DNA from: Pseudolabrys sp.
GTDB lineage: Bacteria; Pseudomonadota; Alphaproteobacteria; Rhizobiales; Xanthobacteraceae
Reading direction: 5' to 3'
DNA: 44,086 bases
Assembly (NCBI GenBank): GCA_019689975.1
Contig: JADGGK010000018.1
Location: forward strand, 1-44,086
Numbering within the stretch: the first letter of the stretch is position 1; each line of letters opens with the position of its first letter. Below are positions 25,509 to 34,580 of this stretch, piece after piece. A program made the translations under genes and the position numbers. Under the pieces are notes generated by a model that was given only the letters and a program-made list of their open reading frames with translations, ran no database searches and was not told where the DNA came from.

Positions 25509-27263
25509 ATGAACATTGCGGAACGCGCAGGACTGTCCGCCTCAACGGAGGCACGGGGTTGGCTTGCACGTTTTGAGGCGGCGTTGCAACAGCGTGACAC
25601 ACGGGCTGCAGCCGGCTTTTTCCTGGAGGACGGCCTCTGGCGCGACGTGCTCGCCTTCACCTGGACCATTCGCACGATGGCCGGCCGCGAGGCGGTCAAT
25701 CGTGCGCTGCAGGAATCGCTTACTCGAGTGATGCCGAGGAATTTTACCATCCCACCGCAGCGGACACCCCCGCGATGGATCAAACGGGCGGGCAGAGATG
25801 CCATCGAAACGATCTTCGAATTCGAAACGGCGTTCGGCGCATGTGCAGGTGTCCTGCGCCTCGTGCCCGACGACGGGACGGGCCTGCGCGCCTGGACACT
25901 GAGCACGAATTTGCAGGAGCTGCGCGGCCATGAGGAGAAATTCAAACGCCGCGCCGAACCCGAGACACAGCGCGATTTTAGCACGGAAAGCTGGAACGAA
26001 CGACGCAGGAAACAACGTGCCTATGAAGATCGTGACCCGACGGTGATCGTAGTCGGCGGCGGCCAAGCCGGGCTTTCTATTGCCGCCAGGCTGCAGCAGC
26101 TCGATGTCGACACGCTGATCGTCGACCGCCACGCGCGTATCGGCGATAACTGGCGCACGCGTTACCAATCGCTGACGCTGCACAATGAAGTGCATGTCAA
26201 TCATCTTCCCTATCTGCCCTTTCCCCCTACCTTTCCGGTCTATATCCCGAAGGACAAACTCGCCAACTGGTTCGAGTTCTATGTCGATGCGCTCGACCTC
26301 AATTATTGGACCGGCACGATGCTCACTGCCGGTCGCTACGACGACACGCGCGGGGAATGGTCCGTCACGGTCCAACGGACCGACGGGACAACACGGGTCA
26401 TGCGGCCGCGTCATCTCGTGTTTGCAACGGGGGTTAGCAGCATTCCATATACGCCCGATTTGCCCGGACTTTCGGATTTCCGGGGCACTGTCGTGCACTC
26501 CGGTGACTTCAAGAATGCCGCGCGCTGGAACGGTCGCAAGGCGTTGGTACTGGGGACGGGAACGAGCGGCCACGACGTCGCCCAGGAGCTGCATGCCCAC
26601 GGCGCCAAGGTCACGATGATTCAGCGCAGCAAGACCTATGTGGTCAGCTTAAAGGAGGCGCAGAGCGTCTATGCGATCTACTCGGAAGGAATTCCCTTCG
26701 AGGATTGCGATTTGCTCGCCACGTCATTTCCCTATCCCGTGTTGCAGCGCGCCTATCAGCTGTCCACGGCCAAAAGCCTCGAGGTGGACGGCGCGCTGCT
26801 GAAGGCATTGGAAGAACGCGGGTTTCGGCTGTGGGCGGGAGAAGACAATACCGGATTCCAGATGATGTATCTGCGCCGTGGCGGCGGTTATTATTTCAAC
26901 GTGGGGTGCTCGGAGCTCATTATTTCCGGCGCCATCGATCTCGTTCAATATGCCGATATCGATCGCTTCGTCCCCGCTGGCGTCAGAATGCGCGACGGTC
27001 AAATCCGAGAGGCCGAGCTGCTGGTTCTCGCAACCGGCTATCACAACCAGCAGGAGGCGGTTCGACGCTATCTCGGTGACACCGTTGCCGAGCGGGTCGG
27101 CCCCATATGGGGCTTTGACGAGGGCGGCGAATTGCGCAACATGTGGCGTCGCACGCCGCAACCGGGCCTGTGGTTCACGGCCGGGAGCTTGGCGCAATGC
27201 CGCATCTATTCGCGCTACCTTGCGCTGCAGATCAAGGCACTGGAGGCGGGCTTGCTAAGTTAG
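25509..27263 (+). CDS. NTF2-like/flavin monooxygenase fusion protein
   Basis: This 584-residue protein begins 4 bp after mutS. Residues 1-165 look like an NTF2/SnoaL-type domain (ARFEAALQQRDTRAAAGFFL, LWRDVLAFTW). Residues 175-584 are a class B flavoprotein monooxygenase: FAD loop VVGGGQAGLS (near 178), NADPH loop LGTGTSGHDVAQE (near 345), and an FMO-type linker FRGTVVHSGDF, followed by the ATGYHNQ-type motif near the C-terminus. It would hydroxylate or oxygenate a small molecule at a carbon, nitrogen or sulfur. YUCCA-like and Baeyer-Villiger-like functions are both possible. The role of the N-terminal domain is unknown. Its last 9 bases overlap the convergent membrane protein gene. Confidence 0.85.
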   Translation: MNIAERAGLSASTEARGWLARFEAALQQRDTRAAAGFFLEDGLWRDVLAFTWTIRTMAGREAVNRALQESLTRVMPRNFTIPPQRTPPRWIKRAGRDAIETIFEFETAFGACAGVLRLVPDDGTGLRAWTLSTNLQELRGHEEKFKRRAEPETQRDFSTESWNERRRKQRAYEDRDPTVIVVGGGQAGLSIAARLQQLDVDTLIVDRHARIGDNWRTRYQSLTLHNEVHVNHLPYLPFPPTFPVYIPKDKLANWFEFYVDALDLNYWTGTMLTAGRYDDTRGEWSVTVQRTDGTTRVMRPRHLVFATGVSSIPYTPDLPGLSDFRGTVVHSGDFKNAARWNGRKALVLGTGTSGHDVAQELHAHGAKVTMIQRSKTYVVSLKEAQSVYAIYSEGIPFEDCDLLATSFPYPVLQRAYQLSTAKSLEVDGALLKALEERGFRLWAGEDNTGFQMMYLRRGGGYYFNVGCSELIISGAIDLVQYADIDRFVPAGVRMRDGQIREAELLVLATGYHNQQEAVRRYLGDTVAERVGPIWGFDEGGELRNMWRRTPQPGLWFTAGSLAQCRIYSRYLALQIKALEAGLLS

Positions 27264-28055
27264 CTCGGGAGGAGGCGGGCGATGCGTCAACATCATCAGC
27301 AGGCTCCACCCGATCGATGTCGCCAACGCAAGCGCAAGGCCTTTAGGATTGCCGAGCGGCTCGGCGGTAAAGTGCAACACCGCGCAGGCAAAGGCGAAGC
27401 CGACCAAGCCGACCGGAGCATTGGCCAGCACGGCCGCCGCAGCTTTTCCGCCGACACGCGGATGCATGACCATCACGATGCTGGTCAGCACCACGGGAAA
27501 CACGGCGAGCAGGCCACTGCCACGCGGCCCGAGCTGGAAGCTGAACGTCACCACCACGGCAACAAGAATTGCGACCATCGCCGCGCGCACGAGCAGATCA
27601 GTGAAACGCGCGCGGAACGCAGGCATGCGCACGTGGCGCAACGAACGCGCGAACCAGCTACACAACGCCAGGACGACGATATTCATCGCTGCCGCGGCCG
27701 GGAAATCCCAATCGACGGAACGGATGACCAGAGCGAACATCGTCCATGCCGAAAAAGCGCCACACAGGCTCACAATCAGCGAACGGTGCTGCGCCAGCAG
27801 GCTGTAGACGACGGCAAAGGTGGCGTTGGCCGCGTTGATCGCCAGGCTCATGATGACGCTCTGCGCAATGAAATGCGCGTCGTGATCCATTGCGAGAAAG
27901 ACATAAACCGGACCGGCGCCGATCGGCAGGGTCGCCACCATGCCGCCAATGACGGGGCCGGCGCGTTCCGCGGTGACCGTCGCCGCCACGACAAAGGCAG
28001 CGGTGACAATCATCTTCACGATCAGGGTAAGGGCAAAATAAAGCTCGGGAGACAT
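27255..28055 (-). CDS. Integral membrane protein of unknown function with internal repeat
   Basis: This 266-residue protein has about eight predicted helices and no signal peptide or catalytic motif that I recognise. Two segments look like repeats: AERAGPVIGGMVATLPIGAG near residue 30 and LGPRGSGLLAVFPVVLTSI near 175, each at the end of a helix and followed by another. This pattern recalls small GlpM-like (DUF3147) membrane proteins joined in tandem, but I do not claim the family. It is convergent with the flavoprotein gene (9-bp overlap of stops) and 130 bp downstream of the alcohol dehydrogenase on the same strand. A hairpin lies directly before the start codon. Confidence 0.75.
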   Translation of the reverse strand: MSPELYFALTLIVKMIVTAAFVVAATVTAERAGPVIGGMVATLPIGAGPVYVFLAMDHDAHFIAQSVIMSLAINAANATFAVVYSLLAQHRSLIVSLCGAFSAWTMFALVIRSVDWDFPAAAAMNIVVLALCSWFARSLRHVRMPAFRARFTDLLVRAAMVAILVAVVVTFSFQLGPRGSGLLAVFPVVLTSIVMVMHPRVGGKAAAAVLANAPVGLVGFAFACAVLHFTAEPLGNPKGLALALATSIGWSLLMMLTHRPPPPELT

Positions 28056-28063
28056 TTGGCGCG

Positions 28064-28094
28064 GCGCAGAGCAGCACGTTACCCTGCTCAGCGC
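28064..28094 (-). promoter_or_regulatory. Hairpin abutting the start of the membrane protein gene
   Basis: GCGC-A-GAGCAG (28064-28074) pairs with CTGCTC-A-GCGC (28084-28094), ten base pairs with one A-A mismatch and a 9-nt loop. On the minus strand it ends 8 nt before the ATG at 28055, where a ribosome site would be expected and none is seen. It may repress translation, end the upstream alcohol dehydrogenase transcript, or show that the true start is the Met at residue 14. Confidence 0.4.
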
Positions 28095-28185
28095 AAGCGG
28101 ATTACCGGCAGATCACGTATGAATTGGCGCACGTCGCGGCAGCATTGCGGGAATGCGCCGCCGACGGCCTCGCTCTTGATCGCCG

Positions 28186-29244
28186 TCAACCGGTCGCTGG
28201 AGTGAGTACGACGCGTCCAACGACCCTGCCCGCCCGCAATTCGCCGTGAACGGCATTGACGTCCTTCAACGGACGCGTCGTGATCGGCACGTCGGGAAGA
28301 CCCGTGCGGCGCACGAGGTCCATGAGCTCGGCCATTTCGGGCAGGCTGCCGACATAGGAGCCCTGGATGGTCAACGCACGCATCGGGATCGGCGGCAGCG
28401 ATACTGTGAGGTCGCCGCCGAAAAGGCCGACGATGATGTACTTGCCGCCCTTGATGAGTGAATCGTAGCCAAGTCGCGCGGTCGCGGAGGAGCCGACGAG
28501 GTCGATTACCGCCCAGGCGCCACCCTTGGTCAGGTCGACGATCTGCTGGACGGCGTCGGCGGCGCCGCCGTCGACCACCGCCGTGGCGCCGGCCTTCTTC
28601 GCCGCTTCACGTTTCACCGGGTCAATGTCCACGACGATCGCGCTATGCCCGCCCATCTTGTTATGCAGGGCAAGGCACATCAGCCCGAGACCCCCCGCGC
28701 CGATGATCACGGTTGGCTCGGTCTTGAGGGTGGTCACTTTCTTCAATGCACCGAATGTGGTGACACCCGAGCAGGCAAGCGGTGCGGCACGCGTCGGATC
28801 CAGATTGCCGATGTCGAACAAATAGCGCGGATGAGGCACGATCATGTAGTCGGCATAACCGCCATTGGTAAACACGCCGAGGCTTCTCATGGTACGGCAG
28901 AGATTCTCTTCGCCGCGGCGACACGGCCCGCAGGCGCCGCACCCGATCCAGGGATGCGCAAGCCGCCTGTCGCCGATCTTGACACCCTCCGCCTCCGGAC
29001 CGAGAGCCACCACCTCCCCAACGTTCTCGTGACCGAGGGTCACCGGCAGTTTCATGCCGCGGTCCTCGAGGCTGAGGCGCTTGCCGCCGCCGAGGTCAAA
29101 ATAACCGTCCGCAAGATGCAGATCGCTGTGGCAGACGCCTGCCGCGAGCACTTTGAGCAGAACCTCGGTTCCCTTTGGCTCCGGGATCGGTTGCTCCCTG
29201 AGTTGCAAGGGCTCGCCGCAGACGCAGACCTGGAACATGCGCAT
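28186..29244 (-). CDS. Zinc-dependent alcohol dehydrogenase (MDR family)
   Basis: This 352-residue medium-chain dehydrogenase has the catalytic zinc ligand Cys38 in AGVCHSDLH, the GHEN motif at 71-74, and the structural zinc set Cys102, Cys105, Cys108 and Cys116 (GCGACGPCRRGEENLC). The nucleotide loop VIIGAGGLGLMC follows, and VVDIDPVKR suggests NAD. It oxidises an alcohol or reduces an aldehyde; the substrate is not evident. I start at MRMFQVCVCGEPLQ because GGGGAG lies 9 nt upstream. The 251-bp spacer to glnD (29245-29495) is divergent and shows no clear promoter or other gene. Confidence 0.9.
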   Translation of the reverse strand: MRMFQVCVCGEPLQLREQPIPEPKGTEVLLKVLAAGVCHSDLHLADGYFDLGGGKRLSLEDRGMKLPVTLGHENVGEVVALGPEAEGVKIGDRRLAHPWIGCGACGPCRRGEENLCRTMRSLGVFTNGGYADYMIVPHPRYLFDIGNLDPTRAAPLACSGVTTFGALKKVTTLKTEPTVIIGAGGLGLMCLALHNKMGGHSAIVVDIDPVKREAAKKAGATAVVDGGAADAVQQIVDLTKGGAWAVIDLVGSSATARLGYDSLIKGGKYIIVGLFGGDLTVSLPPIPMRALTIQGSYVGSLPEMAELMDLVRRTGLPDVPITTRPLKDVNAVHGELRAGRVVGRVVLTPATG

Positions 29245-29495
29245 GTTTGTCTCGCTCCCCACCGCCGTCATCGCCGATCGGTACCGGCCTATGCGAAAGA
29301 ACGCCCCGAAGCAGGTATCGCGGACCGGGAACGGGACACAGTCCGCGCCGCCCGGCGATAGAAACCGGCCCGCGCCGTGCCTCCGCTCGGAACGCGACGA
29401 GCCGGCCAACCGAAAAAGCATAAAGTATTGCGGGTCGCACTTCAAAAGAGTTCCGAGATCGGCGGGCGACCGGCGGGTTTGTCCGCTAGGATGAC

Positions 29496-32357
29496 TTGTC
29501 GCGTGACCTCCGCTATCCCCTAGCTGCCATGACGTCCCTCGCCCTCGATCACAGCGGCCGCCCCCGAGCGGACCATATTCCGCGCAATGCCGCCGAACTG
29601 ATCGATGTTCACGCGCTTGCCGTCGAGCTTGATCGGCTCGCCGCCGACCGACCCAACGACGAGCGCGAGTTGCGCAGCCTCGTGGCGCAGCGGCTCAGAG
29701 GCGCGCTCAACGCCGGCCGCGTGCGCGCCGAACAACTGCTGCTCAAGGACCGTCACGGACGGCGTTGCGCCGAGCGCCTGTGCCGGATGCAGGACGCCAT
29801 TATCGGCCTCCTTCATGACTTCGCCCGCAGGCATCTTTATCCGTTGCAGAATCCGACGGAAGCCGAACGCATGGCGGTGATCGCCACCGGCGGATACGGC
29901 CGCGGGCTGCAGGCACCCGGCTCCGACATCGATCTCCTGTTTCTCCTGCCCTACAAGCAGACCGCGTGGGGCGAATCGATCGTGGAAGCAATCCTCTATT
30001 GCCTCTGGGATCTCGGACTGAAAGTCGGGCACGCCACGCGTTCGGTGGATGAGTGCATTCGTCAGGCCAAGGCCGACATGACCATTCGCACCGCCGTCCT
30101 CGAGGCACGTTTCCTGTTCGGTGACCGCGCGCTGTTCGATGACCTGCAGGCTCGTTTCGATGCGCAAGTCTTGCGCAACACCGCCCAGCAGTTTGTCACG
30201 GCCAAGCTCGCCGAGCGCGAGGAGCGCCACCGGCGAGCAGGCCAATCGCGCTACCTGGTCGAGCCGAACGTGAAGGATGGCAAAGGCGGATTGCGCGATC
30301 TACATACGCTGTTCTGGATTGCCAAATATGTCTATCGCGTGCGCGAGCCGATCGAGCTGATCAAGTGCGGAGTGTTCGACAAGCAGGAATACCAGCTTTT
30401 CCGGCGTTGCGAGGATTTCCTCTGGTCCGTACGCTGCCATATGCATTTCCTCACCGGCCGCGCCGAAGAACGTCTTTCCTTCGACATCCAGCGGGAAATC
30501 GCTCAACGGCTTGGCTACACCGCACATCCAGGCCTGAGCGAAGTCGAACGCTTCATGAAGCATTATTTTCTAATTGCTAAAGATGTCGGTGATCTGACCG
30601 CAATCCTTTGTGCCGAGCTGGAGGACAGCCACGCCAAGAGCGTGCCGGTGCTCAGCCGACTCATGGCGCGTTTTCGCCCTGTTCGGCGCACGAAACTGTC
30701 TGAAAGCGACGATTTCATCGTTGACAAGAATCGTATCCGGCTTGCCGGCAGCCAAGTCTTCAAGCGTGATCCTGTCAACCTGATACGCATCTTTTACTTG
30801 GCACAGAAACACAATCTTGCCTTCCATCCCGACGCAATGCGGGCGATGACGCGCTCGCTGGACCTCATTGACGCGCGCTTGCGGGAAAACGAAGAGGCCA
30901 ACCGGCTCTTTCTGGATATTCTCACTTCGCCCAACGACCCCGAAACGGTGCTTCGTCGTATGAATGAGGCGGGGGTGCTCGGGAAATTCGTGCCGGCTTT
31001 CGGCAAGATCGTCGCGATGATGCAGTTCAATATGTACCACCATTACACCGTGGACGAACACTTGTTGCGCTGCATCGGCGTGCTTCAGGAGATTGAGCGC
31101 GGCGGTGCCGCAGACACGATGCTCGCCAACGAGCTCATGCGTACCATCGTGCCTGGGCATCGAACTGTACTCTACGTTGCGTTGTTTCTTCACGATATCG
31201 CCAAGGGTCGCATTGAAGATCACTCGATCGCGGGCGCGCGGGTGGCGCGTCGCCTTTGTCCCCGACTCGGCTTTTCCTCGGCGGATACCGAGTTGACCGC
31301 TTGGCTCGTCGAAAATCATCTTGTCATGTCGAGCGTGGCGCAATCGCGCGACCTGTCCGACCGCCGGACGATTGAAAATTTCGCGGCCGTCGTGCAGTCG
31401 GTTGACCGACTCAAGCTGCTCACCATCCTGACGACTGCGGACATCAAGGCGGTCGGCCCCGGGGTCTGGAACGGCTGGAAGGCCCAACTCATCCGTTCGC
31501 TCTATTATGAAACCGAGCCGGTCCTGACCGGAGGCTTCTCGGAGGTCAACCGCGCCCAGCGCGTCGCCATGGCCCAGGAGGAGTTCCGTGAGGCCATGCA
31601 AGATTGGTCACGCGAGCGTCTCGACGCCTATATCGCCAAGCTCTATCCGGCTTATTGGCTGAAGGTCGACCTTCCGCACAAGATCGAGCATGCGCGTTTC
31701 GTGGCCGCCGCCGAAGAAGCCGGCAAGACACTTGCCACGCGCATCAACTTCAATCCCGACCGCGATGCCACGGAGCTCACGGTGCTCTGCCCCGATCATC
31801 CTTGGTTGCTTTCGATGATCGCGGGTGCCTGCGCCATCGCCGGCGCCAACATTGTAGACGCACAGATTTCGACGACAACCGACGGGCGGGCGCTCGATAC
31901 TATTTCGTTCAATCGCGAATTCGAGCGAGACGATGATGAAGAGCGGCGTGCGGCCCGCATCGCCGAGATTGTCGAGAAGACGTTGCGCGGCGAGATCAGG
32001 TTGCCCGACATCGTAGCCAAGCGAGCGCCGTTGAAAGGGCGCATCAAAGCCTTCGCGCTTGAGCCGACGGTAACAATCAACAATCAGTGGTCGCACCGCT
32101 ACACGATGATTGAGGTCACGGGTCTTGATCGCACCGGGCTTCTCTACGAGCTTACCGCAACACTTTCCAAGCTCAATCTCAATATCGCCAGTGCTCACGT
32201 TGCAACGTTCGGCGAGCGGGTCGTGGACGTGTTCTACGTTACCGATCTGATGGGTGCGCAGATAACCTCGCCCACACGACAGGCCGCGATTAAGCGCGCG
32301 CTTATCGCACTGTTTGCCAGGCCGGATGGAGACCAGAAACTCGCCAAATCTGGATGA
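29496..32357 (+). CDS. glnD: Bifunctional [protein-PII] uridylyltransferase/uridylyl-removing enzyme
   Basis: This 953-residue enzyme senses glutamine and adds or removes UMP on PII proteins, the top of the nitrogen control cascade. The domains are in the usual order: nucleotidyltransferase with GGYGRGLQAPGSDIDLLFLL (near 130), a linker, an HD domain with HHYTVDEHLL and LFLHDIAKGRIEDHS (near 510-575), and two C-terminal ACT domains (LCPDHPWLLSMIAGA near 765, VTGLDRTGLLYELTA near 872). The start is TTG 29496 with AGGA upstream, or ATG 29529, which has no clear ribosome site; the difference is 11 residues. Length and motifs agree with alphaproteobacterial GlnD. Confidence 0.97.
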   Translation: MSRDLRYPLAAMTSLALDHSGRPRADHIPRNAAELIDVHALAVELDRLAADRPNDERELRSLVAQRLRGALNAGRVRAEQLLLKDRHGRRCAERLCRMQDAIIGLLHDFARRHLYPLQNPTEAERMAVIATGGYGRGLQAPGSDIDLLFLLPYKQTAWGESIVEAILYCLWDLGLKVGHATRSVDECIRQAKADMTIRTAVLEARFLFGDRALFDDLQARFDAQVLRNTAQQFVTAKLAEREERHRRAGQSRYLVEPNVKDGKGGLRDLHTLFWIAKYVYRVREPIELIKCGVFDKQEYQLFRRCEDFLWSVRCHMHFLTGRAEERLSFDIQREIAQRLGYTAHPGLSEVERFMKHYFLIAKDVGDLTAILCAELEDSHAKSVPVLSRLMARFRPVRRTKLSESDDFIVDKNRIRLAGSQVFKRDPVNLIRIFYLAQKHNLAFHPDAMRAMTRSLDLIDARLRENEEANRLFLDILTSPNDPETVLRRMNEAGVLGKFVPAFGKIVAMMQFNMYHHYTVDEHLLRCIGVLQEIERGGAADTMLANELMRTIVPGHRTVLYVALFLHDIAKGRIEDHSIAGARVARRLCPRLGFSSADTELTAWLVENHLVMSSVAQSRDLSDRRTIENFAAVVQSVDRLKLLTILTTADIKAVGPGVWNGWKAQLIRSLYYETEPVLTGGFSEVNRAQRVAMAQEEFREAMQDWSRERLDAYIAKLYPAYWLKVDLPHKIEHARFVAAAEEAGKTLATRINFNPDRDATELTVLCPDHPWLLSMIAGACAIAGANIVDAQISTTTDGRALDTISFNREFERDDDEERRAARIAEIVEKTLRGEIRLPDIVAKRAPLKGRIKAFALEPTVTINNQWSHRYTMIEVTGLDRTGLLYELTATLSKLNLNIASAHVATFGERVVDVFYVTDLMGAQITSPTRQAAIKRALIALFARPDGDQKLAKSG

Positions 32358-32392
32358 CAAATCGGTGCAGATCGCCGCGAGTCAGCATTTAA

Positions 32393-32409
32393 CACGGCTT
32401 TAAACCGTG
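32393..32409. other. Near-perfect palindrome after glnD
   Basis: CACGGCTTTAAACCGTG is a 17-bp inverted repeat with one mismatched pair, between the glnD stop and the PBP start. It could be a weak terminator or a protein site. No U-run follows. Confidence 0.25.
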
Positions 32410-32444
32410 CCCCTTAGCCTTCGCCCCCGGGGAGTCGACGGCGG

Positions 32445-34580
32445 TTGGCGCCTCGACGCAGGAACGGTTTGGCAATGGCGTCGGGACGGGAACGCGTATC
32501 GCGGCGAGAGCCGGCATTTCACAAAAGCCCGCCGCTTCACGCCCGGCGTGAAGAGGCTGCCGCGCCACAGCGCCAACACCGTACGCGCACGCGAGGGGCG
32601 ACGCGAAGACGCCGCTCGCTCGCCGGCCGCCTACTTTATTGGACGCTGGTAGCCTTATTGTGGCTCATGATCAGCGGCATCGGCGCAGTGGCCTATGTCG
32701 GCGCGCATTTGCCGCCGCTGCAGTCGCTGGAAATCCCCAAACGACCACCGTCGATCGAGATCGTGGACGTCGAAGGACGTCTGCTCGCGCGCCGCGGCGA
32801 TCTGGCAGGTGCACCGCTCACGCTAAAGGACCTCCCTCCCTATGTCCCACAGGCGTTCGTCGCCATCGAAGACCGGCGATTCTATCAGCATTACGGGGTT
32901 GACCCATTCGGCATTGTGCGCGCGCTCATCGCCAACATTATCCATCGCGGCCTCAGCCAAGGCGGATCGACCATTACCCAGCAGCTTGCCAAGAATCTCT
33001 TTTTGACCCAAGAGCGGACCATAGAACGTAAAATCCAGGAAATCCTGCTGGCACTCTGGCTCGAGCAAAAATTCTCCAAAGCGGAGATTCTGCAACTCTA
33101 TCTCAATCGCGTCTATTTCGGCGCCGGCGCCTACGGTATCGAACAGGCTTCGCAGCGTTACTTCGGCAAATCGGCGCGCAGTCTCACGCTGGCGGAGGCC
33201 GCGCTGCTTGCCGGTCTCGTCCGATCGCCGTCCCGACTCGCGCCAACACGCAATTTCGACGGCGCCGAACGACGCGCGAAGCTCGTCCTTGCCGCCATGG
33301 TCGAGCTTAATTTCATCAGCCAGGCGAGCGAACATGCGGCCTTGGCGCATCCGCCACACGTGGTTGCGAAGGCGGGGACCGGTTCCATCAACTACGTGGC
33401 CGACTGGGTGATGGATGCGCTTAACGACGTGCTCGGCCACGTGGATCAAGACATCGTGGTACATACGACCATCGACGCCGATCTGCAGGCGAGCGCCGAG
33501 CAAGCGCTTGGGGATGAACTGCGTACCAAAGGCGAGAAGAACAAGGTATCGCAAGGAGCACTGGTCGCCATGTCGCCGGACGGGGCCGTGCGAGCGTTGG
33601 TCGGTGGCCGCGATTACACGGAAAGTCAATTCAATCGAGCGGTTTCGGCGCGTCGTCAACCGGGCTCCGCCTTCAAACCTTTTGTCTATCTCACCGCATT
33701 GGAGCGTGGACTGACGCCTGACACCGTGCGTCAAGACGCACCCATCAGCGTAAATGGATGGAGGCCGGAGAACTACGAGCATCACTATTACGGACCAGTG
33801 ACCCTCGCCCAGGCGCTCGCACTTTCGTTGAACACCGTATCGGTGCGACTCACGCTCGAAGTTACTCCCCAATCGGTGGTGCGCACCGCGCATCGATTGG
33901 GTATCGCTTCGCCTCTCGAGCCCAACGCCTCGATCGCACTTGGCACGTCGGAAGTCTCGGTGCTTGAGTTGACCGGCGCCTATGCAACTTTTGCCAATGG
34001 CGGTTTTGCCGTGACGCCACATGTCATTGCACGCATCACCGATGGGAGAGGGACTCCGCTTTACGTTTATAGGACGCCGCCGCTCGGCCGCGTGGTGGAT
34101 ACGCGTCATGTCGGCATGATGAATGCGATGATGCAGGAGACGCTCACCATGGGCACGGCGCGCAAAGCCTCGCTGCCCGGTTGGCCGGCGGCCGGCAAGA
34201 CCGGAACCTCACAGGATTTTCGTGATGCGTGGTTCGTGGGCTTTACTGCTCATCTCGTGACCGCCATTTGGATGGGCAATGATGACGGCGCGCCGACCAG
34301 GCACGTAACCGGCGGCAGTCTGCCGGTGGAAGTGTGGAGCCGCTTCATGCGCGCGGCGCATCAGAACGTCCCCGTCGCACCGCTGCCGGATACCCCGGCC
34401 GATTTGTTGGTGTCGGGTGTGTTCACCAGACGTCATAGTGATGGCACGCTCGCTCCGGTCGATGCATCCGCCGAGCCGCCGCGGCCGCCGTTGCCGGTCG
34501 GGCCGATCGCCGATCGCACAATGACGCACCGCGGCGGCCTCGACGGATGGCTGCTCGATCACTTGTTTGGCCGACGCTAG
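32445..34580 (+). CDS. Class A penicillin-binding protein (PBP1A family)
   Basis: This 711-residue bifunctional peptidoglycan synthase is anchored by one helix near residues 64-88 (LLYWTLVALLWLMISGIGAV). The glycosyltransferase domain has the catalytic Glu in AFVAIEDRRFYQHYG (near 138) and GGSTITQQLAKNLFL. The transpeptidase domain has SxxK in RQPGSAFKPF (near 407), SxN in LSLNTVSVRL and KTGT in AAGKTGTSQDFRD (near 583). The N-terminal 60 residues are very basic and poorly conserved. The start may be TTG 32445, with GGGGAG 10 nt upstream, or ATG 32475. It is shorter than E. coli PBP1a and lacks the OB-like insert. Its stop overlaps the convergent exporter gene by 4 bp. Confidence 0.94.
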   Translation: MAPRRRNGLAMASGRERVSRREPAFHKSPPLHARREEAAAPQRQHRTRTRGATRRRRSLAGRLLYWTLVALLWLMISGIGAVAYVGAHLPPLQSLEIPKRPPSIEIVDVEGRLLARRGDLAGAPLTLKDLPPYVPQAFVAIEDRRFYQHYGVDPFGIVRALIANIIHRGLSQGGSTITQQLAKNLFLTQERTIERKIQEILLALWLEQKFSKAEILQLYLNRVYFGAGAYGIEQASQRYFGKSARSLTLAEAALLAGLVRSPSRLAPTRNFDGAERRAKLVLAAMVELNFISQASEHAALAHPPHVVAKAGTGSINYVADWVMDALNDVLGHVDQDIVVHTTIDADLQASAEQALGDELRTKGEKNKVSQGALVAMSPDGAVRALVGGRDYTESQFNRAVSARRQPGSAFKPFVYLTALERGLTPDTVRQDAPISVNGWRPENYEHHYYGPVTLAQALALSLNTVSVRLTLEVTPQSVVRTAHRLGIASPLEPNASIALGTSEVSVLELTGAYATFANGGFAVTPHVIARITDGRGTPLYVYRTPPLGRVVDTRHVGMMNAMMQETLTMGTARKASLPGWPAAGKTGTSQDFRDAWFVGFTAHLVTAIWMGNDDGAPTRHVTGGSLPVEVWSRFMRAAHQNVPVAPLPDTPADLLVSGVFTRRHSDGTLAPVDASAEPPRPPLPVGPIADRTMTHRGGLDGWLLDHLFGRR

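Noticed and set aside
25509-27263. YUCCA-type indole-3-pyruvate monooxygenase linked to the nearby indolepyruvate oxidoreductase
   Set aside because: The flavoprotein lies beyond mutS on the other side of the amidohydrolase and the family has many substrates; a joint indole pathway would be speculation.
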